Source of the DNA: Candidatus Planktophila sp.
Lineage (GTDB): Bacteria; Actinomycetota; Actinomycetes; Nanopelagicales; Nanopelagicaceae
Length of the DNA: 64,000 bases
Direction of reading: 5' to 3'
Assembly: GCA_030681675.1 (NCBI GenBank)
Contig: JAUXRP010000012.1
Location: 1-64,000, forward strand
In this document: positions 17,475 through 24,521 of the stretch, piece by piece
How the letters are laid out: every line of letters begins with the position of its first letter
Numbering within the stretch: the first letter of the stretch is position 1
Notes under the pieces: model-generated
Databases searched by the model: none
The model's input: only the letters and a program-made list of their open reading frames with translations
What the model was told of the DNA's origin: nothing
Translations under genes and position numbers: made by a program

Positions 17475-17617
17475 ATGTGCGCTCCTAAAGTTTGAGATCT
17501 TAATCTTTTAGAAGGATTCCTAATGTTTATACCCTAATCTTTTAGAAGGATTCCTAATGTTTTCGCTCTAATATTCGAGAAGGATTACTAATGTTCTCTG
17601 TCCTGATTTTTGCATAA
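17475..17617 (+). promoter_or_regulatory. leader array of four SD-plus-ATG mini-ORFs
   Basis: The long gap between tRNA-Arg and the surface-protein gene (17282-17697) holds four very short ORFs. Three carry GAAGGA placed 6 nt before ATG: 17523-17537 (MFIP), 17557-17571 (MFSL) and 17591-17617 (MFSVLIFA). A fourth, more diverged one sits at 17475-17495 (MCAPKV), preceded by GAAG. The stop codon of each repeat unit opens the next copy. TAACTT at 17452-17457 could be the -10 of the transcript. The layout suggests either decoy or regulatory upstream ORFs, or tandem slippage of a ribosome binding site. The real gene start at 17698 has its own CGGAG. Confidence 0.55.
17501..17596 (+). repeat. 34-bp tandem direct repeat, three copies
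   Basis: Copies start at 17501, 17535 and 17569, each offset by 34 bp. The core TAATCTTTTAGAAGGATTCC is identical in copies 1 and 2, and the following TAATGTTT is shared too. Copy 3 differs at a few positions (TAATATTCGAGAAGGATTAC). A decayed fourth copy may begin near 17604. There are no spacers between copies, so this is not a CRISPR array. Confidence 0.9.
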
Positions 17618-17697
17618 GAAAGAGCTAATCAAGTCTAATATGAAAAAATCAGAGAAGATTTTCTTCTTTGTAATTATTTGAAAAACGGAGTAACAGA

Positions 17698-18306
17698 ATG
17701 GCAATTAAATATAGGAAAAGTTTAGCAATTATCGGTACTGCATTTCTAACTTTGTTTGTACTTGCACCTTCGCATGGAGCCTCGACACAAAATAGTTCGC
17801 CAGTCGGTTCCGTAGAAACAATGGGAACGATTCACGTAATAAATACAGTTATTAATGACAACGGTGGAACGAAACTCCCAAGTGATTTCATTTTCACAGT
17901 AAAGCATTGGGGAACTGATGTAGTGGGAAGTCCATTTGCAGGTGCCAATGGTTCTGGAGTTACTTTCGTGGTTGTGCCCGGAAGTTATGTGGTAAGCACT
18001 CCAGTTATAGATGGCTATTTGGGAAGTTGGAGCGGCGAAGGGACGGTTGCTGGCTTGGTTATGTTAGAAGCTGGACAAGTAGTCACAATCACAAGAACGA
18101 GTGAAGATGTGGGTCCATTTGGCCCATACGAAGTATATGTGCCCATAGATATTCCAACGGATGAGAATGGTGGAAATGATCCAACGACAGAGGATGGTGG
18201 AACCCTGCCAAATACTTCATCGCCTTGGTTTAACTATTTGGTTGCAGGATTATTAATTAGTGCTGCTGGAGCAGTGGGACTTCGTAAATCTCGCGTGCTT
18301 AGCTAA
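17698..18306 (+). CDS. cell-wall surface protein with prealbumin-like domain and LPxTG-like sorting signal
   Basis: This 202-aa protein has a signal peptide (SLAIIGTAFLTLFVLAPSHG, cleavage near residue 28) and one beta-rich domain at about 42-135. The pattern TVINDNGGTKLPSDFIFTVK, then GSYVVSTPVIDGYLGSW and AGQVVTITRT, is that of SpaA/Cna-B-like prealbumin folds. The tail has the order of a sortase signal: LPNTS, a hydrophobic helix (WFNYLVAGLLISAAGAVGL), then the basic RKSR. The fifth residue of the usual LPxTG is Ser. The sortase encoded 20 bp downstream is its obvious partner. The start follows CGGAG and a long leader with mini-ORFs. Confidence 0.85.
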   Translation: MAIKYRKSLAIIGTAFLTLFVLAPSHGASTQNSSPVGSVETMGTIHVINTVINDNGGTKLPSDFIFTVKHWGTDVVGSPFAGANGSGVTFVVVPGSYVVSTPVIDGYLGSWSGEGTVAGLVMLEAGQVVTITRTSEDVGPFGPYEVYVPIDIPTDENGGNDPTTEDGGTLPNTSSPWFNYLVAGLLISAAGAVGLRKSRVLS

Positions 18307-18325
18307 CTAATAAAAAACACCTGAA

Positions 18326-18916
18326 GTGAGGCGATCTCAATTAGCGTTTGTTTTGGTTTCTATACTATTCATTTCAATAGGACTAGAAGCGTCTAGTTAC
18401 GCAGGGGTCGAAATATTGAAGATGAACTCCAATTTGGGCAGGCAGGATTTGCCCAAATTGGAGTTATCAATTCAAGCAAAAGCAAAGATAGTGCTAGCTC
18501 AACCAAAAATTGGGGAAGTTATAGGCGTACTCTCAATTCCTCGACTTAAGCGTGATCTTCCAATAATAGAAGGGACTACTCCTAAAGAATTGAAGCGAGG
18601 CGTTGGGCACTATGTAAGAAGCGTATTGCCGGGGGTAAGTGACAATTCGGTACTAGCTGGTCACCGTGGTACAGTTTTTAAAAAATTGAACAATATTAAG
18701 ATTAAAGATTTACTAATAGTGACAACAGAACATGGCGAATTCATTTACGAGGTTTATAGGATACGAATCGTTAAAGCGAATGATAAAACGGTAATTGTGC
18801 CAAATGAAGATGCGATACTGACTCTAAGCACTTGCTATCCATTTAGATTTGTAGGTAACGCGCCGAAGCGGTATATCGTTCAAGCCAGCTTGGTAAATAC
18901 TGAACCTATTGCTTGA
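18326..18916 (+). CDS. sortase (class D-like)
   Basis: Sortases cleave a sorting signal and attach the protein to the cell wall. This 196-aa protein has one N-terminal membrane anchor (residues 5-22) and a sortase domain with catalytic His in VLAGHRGTVF, Cys in LTLSTCYPF and Arg in NAPKRYIV. The TLSTCYPF form is typical of class D rather than the housekeeping class E of Actinobacteria. It lies 20 bp after its likely single substrate. The start is taken as GTG 18326; no convincing SD sequence is visible, so translation may depend on coupling to the upstream gene. Confidence 0.9.
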   Translation: MRRSQLAFVLVSILFISIGLEASSYAGVEILKMNSNLGRQDLPKLELSIQAKAKIVLAQPKIGEVIGVLSIPRLKRDLPIIEGTTPKELKRGVGHYVRSVLPGVSDNSVLAGHRGTVFKKLNNIKIKDLLIVTTEHGEFIYEVYRIRIVKANDKTVIVPNEDAILTLSTCYPFRFVGNAPKRYIVQASLVNTEPIA

Positions 18917-18964
18917 CGAATCAGAGGGTCTCTGCTTGATAAAGAGGCCAAAGGGGCACATTAA

Positions 18965-19525
18965 TTATCGGGCGTTGTGAATTTGTTGCCAGGTATTACG
19001 CGTCAAAGTGAGATCGCCTTCTGCCGAAATTTCATTAAGGAATAGATCAAAACTACTTCCGTTATCGCCGAGCTCTACATTTATTGAATTACGGGTGGCG
19101 AGAAATAGTTCAATATTTGAATGAATTGTGGAAACATAAAGGCGAACTACGTCAACTTCTTCCTCAGGCGTCCAGTCTCCCGGCTTCATTAAAACTCCGT
19201 GCGCGAAGGCGTCAATTATTGAAGAGCGGTAGGTGCTGTTGCGCAAGCGATGAAGAAAGCTATCGACGGTTGCTTCGTAATCTCTTTTCAAATGAACGTA
19301 TAGGACTTCTCTTTCTTTGAATCGCTCACTCAAAGGGCCGAGGAACCAACACAGTCGATTATCTGCCTCAATATGAAACTGAGGATATGCAAAACGTTCG
19401 TCTCCAAACTTGCCGCCCCGTGACTCATGTGAAGCCGAGTAGTTTGATAAATGTTTGCATGCCTCTACGAAAGATTTAGAACCTGATCTTCCTGGGCTCA
19501 AAACAAATACATTCTCATATCTCAC
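18965..19525 (-). CDS. small sulfotransferase-like protein
   Basis: This 186-aa protein opens with VFVLSPGRSGSKSF, which matches the 5' phosphosulfate-binding loop of PAPS-dependent sulfotransferases. LYVHLKRDYEATVDSFLHR near residue 75 fits the 3' phosphate-binding RD..S motif of that fold. It is shorter than usual (250-300 aa), so acceptor-binding parts are reduced. It starts at GTG, 7 nt after GAAGG. It lies downstream of the MMPL exporter on the same strand, with 21 bp between them. The substrate is unknown, and a different P-loop kinase-like role cannot be excluded. Confidence 0.65.
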   Translation of the reverse strand: MRYENVFVLSPGRSGSKSFVEACKHLSNYSASHESRGGKFGDERFAYPQFHIEADNRLCWFLGPLSERFKEREVLYVHLKRDYEATVDSFLHRLRNSTYRSSIIDAFAHGVLMKPGDWTPEEEVDVVRLYVSTIHSNIELFLATRNSINVELGDNGSSFDLFLNEISAEGDLTLTRNTWQQIHNAR

Positions 19526-19546
19526 TGTGACACCTTCTCACATGTG

Positions 19547-21661
19547 TCAGTGTTTTAAGGTGAAGCGTTGCATCCATTTCGGCGCCCACCAGTTGCGTTC
19601 GCCAAATAAACGCATAAGGGCTGGAACTAATAAAGCCCGAACTAATGTGGCATCGAGTAAGACAGCGAGTGCAACACCAAATCCGAGCATCTTTATTGAG
19701 GTAACTCCACTAGTCATAAATGTTGCAAATACACCAGCTAATAGCAATGCGGCAGCGGTAATGATGCGCGCCGAACGTTGTAGGCCAATGGCGACAGATT
19801 CGACATTGGATTTTCCTGTCAAGTGTTCTTCCCGGATACGTGAAAGCAGAAAGAGCTCGTAATCCATGGATAGTCCAAAGACGACAACAGCGACCAAAAT
19901 AACCGAACCTGTATCAAGGGTTCCAGTGAGTGTGAAATCTCCTACTAGCCATTTCAGGTGGCCATCAATAAAGATCCATGTAATCGCACCCAATGTTGCG
20001 CAAAGTGATAGCGCATTAAGGATTATTGCCTTTATTGGAAGAATTATTGAACCAGTGAAAACAAAGATAAGAATTAAAACGGTTAAAGCAATCCAACCAA
20101 GTGCGAATGGAAGTTTGGAGGCAATTCCATCCTGCGAATCAGTGAAATCTGCGGCAGCCCCGCCAATGAGAGTCCCGACTGGTTTCTCTAAGGCACGAAT
20201 CTCCCGAATTACTTGCTCAGATGCAGTGCTTCGAGATGCAACAGAGGAGATAACCTGCACGCGAATATCTTGGCCGTAGGTTTCAAAGGCACCAATTCGA
20301 ACTACACCATTGACGGTCTTTACTTGATTGAGAAACTCGGAGATTTCAACTTCGCGACCAACACCATCTGGGACAACAACTTCGATTGGACTACCTAGAA
20401 GTCCATCAAAGCGGCTCTCAATTATCTGAGAGGAAATCGCTGCCCGGTCAGAGGCGGGCAATACTCGTGAATCAATCTGGGCGAAGGCGATATTTGCAAC
20501 AGGCAGAGTCATAATGCCAAGAATTGTCAGCGAAGCAACCACAACGGGAATTGGGCGTCGCATTACTGTCCGTGCAGTGTGTGCCCACCTGCCATCTTCC
20601 TTCGGGGTAATTGCACTTCTACGCACGACACCCTTATCAACTCTCTCTCCTAAAATTGCAAGAAGTGCAGGTAGCGCGATAACTGCGCCAATAACAGCAA
20701 GTGAAATTACTGCAACTCCCGCATAACCAAATGATTTCAAGAAGTTAAGTGGAAAGAACAAGAGCGATGCCATAGTTACAAAGACGGTTAATCCTGAATA
20801 AAAAACCGTTTTACCGGCCGTTGCAACGGTAGTTATAACCGACTCTTCAACGGATTTTCCATGGTGAAGTTCTTCGCGAAACCGGTTGACCATCAACAGG
20901 GCGTAATCAATTCCTAATCCCAGTCCCAAGCCAGTAATGAGATTGAGGGCAAAAACGCTTACATTAGTGAAAAGCGTTAAGAGATAGATCAGCAAAAATG
21001 AACCCAGAATCGCCGTAACGCCAACAAATAAAGGCATCGCCGATGCGACCATAGCCCCGAAGACAAAAATCAATAATAGAAATGTAAATGGAATAGCGAT
21101 GGATTCAGCCAGAAGAAGATCCTTTTCAATACGATGGTTGATGGCCTGAGTAATGACTGCGCCGCCACCGGCATAAACCTGCAAGTCTTTATATTCTCCA
21201 TCAAATCTCTCTTGAACCACTTTTCCGAGCGAGTTAAATCCATCGAAGTCATCTAATTTTAAATCTGCATAAACGAGAATGAAACCAGCTTTCCCATCGG
21301 TTGAGCGCATGGTTGGAGCACCACCGGTAGACCAGTATGAGTAAGTCTTTGAGATTCCCTTAACGCTACGAATCTCTTTTTCTAATGCCGATGCGCTTAC
21401 TGCAACTTGGGCATCATCAACACTCGTTTTTGAATCCACCACCAGTGTAATAATTGGCTCATGTACTTTAAACTTCTCAATTATGTATGTGGTCGCTTTG
21501 GCTGACTCACTCTGTGGATCTGAATAACCGCCGCTATCGAGTTTTCCAAAAGCTAATGACCCAACAGCGCCTGCAGCAAGAGTGCCAAGTAAGAAAAAAG
21601 TGAGCACACTTTTTCGTCGCCGAACGATAAAACTGCCAAGTTTTTCAAACATGTACGACAC
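19547..21661 (-). CDS. MMPL/RND-superfamily membrane transporter
   Basis: This 704-aa membrane protein has the duplicated layout of MmpL transporters: one N-terminal helix, a large external loop (about 45-165), five helices, a second loop (about 385-510), and five more helices. The two signature helices are GLGLGIDYALLMVNRFREE and FGLSMDYELFLLSRIREE, with the Asp-Tyr pairs expected to carry the proton relay. Such transporters export lipids or hydrophobic compounds by proton motive force. Length is normal for the short actinobacterial group. The start is GTG 21661; ATG 21652, three codons later, is also possible. Confidence 0.92.
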   Translation of the reverse strand: MSYMFEKLGSFIVRRRKSVLTFFLLGTLAAGAVGSLAFGKLDSGGYSDPQSESAKATTYIIEKFKVHEPIITLVVDSKTSVDDAQVAVSASALEKEIRSVKGISKTYSYWSTGGAPTMRSTDGKAGFILVYADLKLDDFDGFNSLGKVVQERFDGEYKDLQVYAGGGAVITQAINHRIEKDLLLAESIAIPFTFLLLIFVFGAMVASAMPLFVGVTAILGSFLLIYLLTLFTNVSVFALNLITGLGLGLGIDYALLMVNRFREELHHGKSVEESVITTVATAGKTVFYSGLTVFVTMASLLFFPLNFLKSFGYAGVAVISLAVIGAVIALPALLAILGERVDKGVVRRSAITPKEDGRWAHTARTVMRRPIPVVVASLTILGIMTLPVANIAFAQIDSRVLPASDRAAISSQIIESRFDGLLGSPIEVVVPDGVGREVEISEFLNQVKTVNGVVRIGAFETYGQDIRVQVISSVASRSTASEQVIREIRALEKPVGTLIGGAAADFTDSQDGIASKLPFALGWIALTVLILIFVFTGSIILPIKAIILNALSLCATLGAITWIFIDGHLKWLVGDFTLTGTLDTGSVILVAVVVFGLSMDYELFLLSRIREEHLTGKSNVESVAIGLQRSARIITAAALLLAGVFATFMTSGVTSIKMLGFGVALAVLLDATLVRALLVPALMRLFGERNWWAPKWMQRFTLKH

Positions 21662-21674
21662 CGGTTTCTTCGTC

Positions 21675-21680
21675 TAGACT
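21675..21680 (+). promoter_or_regulatory. -10 hexamer TAGACT for the 38-aa protein gene
   Basis: TAGACT is followed by 7 nt and ATG 21688. The surrounding GTCTAGAC is palindromic. On the minus strand TAGTCT (21676-21681) could serve the MMPL gene, giving overlapping divergent promoters. Confidence 0.5.
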
Positions 21681-21687
21681 AATGGTT

Positions 21688-21804
21688 ATGAGCAATATCT
21701 TCCCCACCGTAACAACGGATGAGATTGATCCTGAGGCCGCTGCTGAAGCGGCAAAGCGCGATGAGGAAATCAAATCAGATAAGCCGCCCCACCACGAAGA
21801 TTAA
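21688..21804 (+). CDS. 38-aa acidic protein of unknown function
   Basis: A short ORF encodes MSNIFPTVTTDEIDPEAAA, then an Ala/Glu/Lys-rich stretch ending PPHHED. The codon pattern (GAG, GCC, AAG in third-position context) looks like its neighbours, and the composition is that of a soluble, mainly helical acidic peptide. An earlier ATG at 21682 is too close to the -10 hexamer to be used from that promoter, so ATG 21688 is chosen. It fills the gap between the MMPL start and the zinc-ribbon gene, overlapping the latter by 4 bp. It is real if leaderless expression is confirmed; I recognise no family. Confidence 0.55.
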   Translation: MSNIFPTVTTDEIDPEAAAEAAKRDEEIKSDKPPHHED

Positions 21805-22052
21805 TCACTCTTAGGTGCAGGCGCGACTGGTGTCGGTGCTGGGACTGGGGAAGAAACCTCGCTCGTAGTTTTCTTTTTCACCGAGTCGGTTTTATAGAAC
21901 CCGGAGCCCTTGAAAACGACTCCAACGGCTGAATAAATCTTGCGAATCTCACCGGTGCACACAGGGCATTTGGTCAAGGAGTCATCAGAAAAAGTTTGAA
22001 ACGCCTCGAACTCATGAGAGCAGGCATTACACGCATATTGATATGTGGGCAC
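21801..22052 (-). CDS. FmdB-family zinc-ribbon protein
   Basis: The 83-aa form begins VPTYQYACNACSHEFEAFQ, a start typical of FmdB-type regulatory or zinc-ribbon proteins. Two CxxC pairs (CNAC, CPVC) bind one zinc. A SAVGVVFKGSGFYKTD segment follows, again family-typical, then a low-complexity tail of Pro/Ala/Val. I start at GTG 22052; upstream in-frame codons to 22151 would add a leader with no family counterpart and would run through the palindrome at 22076-22091. Function in the family is poorly known. Confidence 0.85.
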   Translation of the reverse strand: MPTYQYACNACSHEFEAFQTFSDDSLTKCPVCTGEIRKIYSAVGVVFKGSGFYKTDSVKKKTTSEVSSPVPAPTPVAPAPKSD

Positions 22053-22075
22053 GGTCGCTCCAATTGCAAGAAGTA

Positions 22076-22091
22076 ACCCCCTTGTGGGGGT
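22076..22091. promoter_or_regulatory. candidate CsoR-like palindrome ACCCCC-N4-GGGGGT
   Basis: ACCCCC (22076-22081), TTGT and GGGGGT (22086-22091) form a perfect 6+4+6 inverted repeat in the 103-bp region between the divergent zinc-ribbon and CopC-like genes. CsoR copper repressors bind G/C-tract palindromes of this shape. TAGGGT at 22120-22125 could be the -10 of the plus-strand transcript. It could also be just a hairpin. No csoR gene is in this window. Confidence 0.35.
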
Positions 22092-22155
22092 AGATGCTAA
22101 GTCTAAAGAAGTGGCACGATAGGGTCGAATCGAGATTAAGAAATGGGGCATTACG

Positions 22156-22677
22156 GTGAGAATTAAGAGCCTGGCGGTGCTTCTTATTGTGCTTTCTTAT
22201 TGTGGCGTGGCGAGCGCCTCGGCAAATTCGCTAATCAGCACACTTCCCATCAGTGGTTCAACTCTGACTACACCACCTAGTTCAGTAACCCTAACAACTA
22301 AGACCGAACTTATTCCAGATGCGAATGAATTGATGGTGACGGATCCATCTGGACTGCGTGTGGACGATGGAACAATTGCGCTCGACGGCGTTAATGTATC
22401 GATCGGTTTAAAAGCCTTAACTGAATCTGGAATGTATAGAGTGTCTTACATACTTTACTCTGAAGGTGAGGCTCCGCTTCAAGGCTCATTTACATTTAAC
22501 TTCTCTGCCCCAAGTGTGATTTCCCCAACTGATCCAACGCCGACTCCTACGCAACAACAAACTCCGGCGAGCAGCAGCTGGGGAACAAATGTTTTTATCT
22601 TTGCCATTTTAGTAGTTGCATTCTTTGTTTTGATTGGACTCTCACTCTATGCTCGCAAGCTCTTTAAAGACCGATGA
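22156..22677 (+). CDS. CopC-domain-like exported membrane-anchored protein
   Basis: This 173-aa protein has a signal peptide (SLAVLLIVLSYCGVASASA), a CopC/YobA-like beta sandwich (about 24-118) and, after a Pro/Thr/Gln linker, one C-terminal helix (NVFIFAILVVAFFVLIGLSL) that anchors it facing outward. CopC proteins deliver or bind periplasmic copper. The two usual Cu(II) histidines, one at the mature N-terminus and one near the D-x-H before the last strand, are both missing here (ASANSLIS and GEAPLQGSF). The gene overlaps the CopD-CtaG gene by 4 bp, so the pair is expressed together. The start is GTG 22156. Confidence 0.78.
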   Translation: MRIKSLAVLLIVLSYCGVASASANSLISTLPISGSTLTTPPSSVTLTTKTELIPDANELMVTDPSGLRVDDGTIALDGVNVSIGLKALTESGMYRVSYILYSEGEAPLQGSFTFNFSAPSVISPTDPTPTPTQQQTPASSSWGTNVFIFAILVVAFFVLIGLSLYARKLFKDR

Positions 22678-24521
22678 CCGCACTGGGAACGTTTTTTAAA
22701 TTTCTTTCACTTATTGGTAGTTTTACGACCATTGGAACTCTTCTGGCAATGGCCTTTCTCCTTTTAGATTTTGAAGGAAAGTTTTCTACCCAAACGCACA
22801 AATTGAAACGTCTGTTGTGGAGTTCGGCGATAGTGTGGAGCTTCGGTAGTGCTGGAACAATCATTGTTACATTGGCAACAATTCTTGACCAGTCTATTTC
22901 AATTGCATTAGGTCCAAATGAACTACGCTCATTTATTACTCAGATTACGCTCGGTCAGTACTTGTTCTTTGAACTGATAGTTGCGCTTTTAGTCGCAATT
23001 TCGGCCTATCACATCAAAAGTATTCTTACTGCGGCCTTTGTTTTATTTTTATCGATTATAGGCTTAGTGGCTCCAGTATTTCAGAGTCACTCTGAATCAA
23101 GTGGTTCTCATGGTTTAGCGATCGGCGCATTAGTAATCCACGTTGCAGCACTCTCTCTGTGGGTGGGTGGCGTTATTGCTATTGCGCTGTTAGATCCAGA
23201 GGATAGACCGATTGCTGTTTCTCGGTTCAGCGAATTAGCTTTATGGGCAGTTATCGCAGTTGTTGCAAGCGGAACGGTTAATGCATGGGCGCGCTTAGAT
23301 TTTCAAGGCGCTTGGAATTCGGCATATGCATACATTGTAATCGCCAAAATTGTAGTGACATTAATTTTAATTTCTATTGGCTATATGCACCGCACAAATC
23401 TCGCATTACGCGAGCGCATTGATTGGCTGGGTTTCGGACGTTTAATATTTGCAGAGGCGATCATCTTGGTTGCAATTGTTGCAATAGGCGCTTGGCTTTC
23501 AACAAATGAGCCTCCGGCGCGTCCGATAGTTCCTGAATTCGACCCGGCTGTTGCTATTACTGGGATTAGTACACCGCCACCTCCTACATGGAGCCGAATT
23601 CTTTTCAGTTACGAACCCGATGCGCTGATGATTGGAGTTCTGATTACTGCGGTGGCTCTCTATATCAAAGGCGTACTTTTAATGACACGTCGAGGCGATA
23701 ACTGGCCAGTTGGACGCAGCATTGCCTTCGGTCTCGGTATTGCTGGAATTGATTTTGCAACAAGTGGCGGACTTGGGCTCTATGCCCACTTTGCTTTTTC
23801 ATATCACATGGTTGCGCACATGGTTTTAGGAATGATTGCGCCAATCGGTATCGTCCTTGGTGCACCGATTACTCTTGCACTTCGAACTCTGCCACAAGGT
23901 CGAAATAGTAATGAACGCGGCGTGCGTGGAACTCTGCTTGCTGCACTTCACTCCAAAGTGGCGGGTTTTTTCACTAATCCGATTGTCGCTTTAGCTTTTT
24001 TCGATGGCTCACTATTTGCACTTTACTTCACAGGGCTATTTGGTGGAATGATGCAGAGTTATGTGGGTCATCTCTTTATGAGTATCCACTTTATTCTCGC
24101 AGGAATTCTTTTTTTTCATGTCATTATTGGCGTCGACCCCAATCCGCGTCGTATTCCGCACCTAGCGCGCATAGTCATCGTATTTGCGGCGATGAGTATT
24201 CATGCTTTTTTCTCGGTGGCGCTAATGTCATCCACTACGCTGATAGATCAAGGCTATTTTGCTTCGCTCAAAACCCCATGGCTAACAGATCTTTTAGCTG
24301 ATCAACAGTTAGGTGGATCTATTGGTTGGGCTATGGGCGAGATCCCAATTCTCTTGGCTCTCGTGGCAACCTTCATAAGTTGGGTCAAAGATGATTCGCG
24401 TGAAGCACAACGAATTGATCGAAACACCTCGAGAGCGGCGGCGATGGGACAACCAGATGAACTCGCTGTTTACAATGAGTATTTACAAAAACTAGCCGAG
24501 CGCGATAGGAATGATACCTAA
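22674..24521 (+). CDS. CopD-CtaG fusion membrane protein (copper import / cytochrome oxidase copper assembly)
   Basis: This 615-aa protein has about 15 membrane segments. The N-terminal half (to about residue 280) is a CopD copper-resistance domain, with GALVIHVAALSLWVGGV typical. The C-terminal half (from about 310) is a caa3-type CtaG domain with FSYHMVAHMVLGMIAPIGI and GHLFMSIHFILAGILFFHVI; their histidines are candidate copper ligands. Such fusions are common in Actinobacteria and are thought to move copper to cytochrome oxidase. The gene is translationally coupled to the CopC-like gene upstream and overlaps the acyl-CoA dehydrogenase start by 1 bp. Confidence 0.88.
   Translation: MTALGTFFKFLSLIGSFTTIGTLLAMAFLLLDFEGKFSTQTHKLKRLLWSSAIVWSFGSAGTIIVTLATILDQSISIALGPNELRSFITQITLGQYLFFELIVALLVAISAYHIKSILTAAFVLFLSIIGLVAPVFQSHSESSGSHGLAIGALVIHVAALSLWVGGVIAIALLDPEDRPIAVSRFSELALWAVIAVVASGTVNAWARLDFQGAWNSAYAYIVIAKIVVTLILISIGYMHRTNLALRERIDWLGFGRLIFAEAIILVAIVAIGAWLSTNEPPARPIVPEFDPAVAITGISTPPPPTWSRILFSYEPDALMIGVLITAVALYIKGVLLMTRRGDNWPVGRSIAFGLGIAGIDFATSGGLGLYAHFAFSYHMVAHMVLGMIAPIGIVLGAPITLALRTLPQGRNSNERGVRGTLLAALHSKVAGFFTNPIVALAFFDGSLFALYFTGLFGGMMQSYVGHLFMSIHFILAGILFFHVIIGVDPNPRRIPHLARIVIVFAAMSIHAFFSVALMSSTTLIDQGYFASLKTPWLTDLLADQQLGGSIGWAMGEIPILLALVATFISWVKDDSREAQRIDRNTSRAAAMGQPDELAVYNEYLQKLAERDRNDT

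Noticed and set aside
17501-17620. Possible CRISPR-like array from the repeated 34-bp units
   Set aside because: Units are directly adjacent with no spacers, only three good copies exist, and no cas genes are in the window.
18917-18964. Short hairpin CAGAG-GGT-CTCTG after the sortase gene as a terminator
   Set aside because: Stem of 5 bp with no T run; too weak to annotate.
19523-19552. Imperfect inverted repeat CACTG...CAGTG between the MMPL and sulfotransferase-like genes
   Set aside because: The pairing needs a 2-nt bulge, has no T run and overlaps coding ends, so neither a terminator nor an operator can be claimed.
22053-22151. N-terminal extension of the zinc-ribbon protein
   Set aside because: The extension runs through the ACCCCC/GGGGGT palindrome and has no counterpart in FmdB-type proteins, which begin PTYQY at the first strand.
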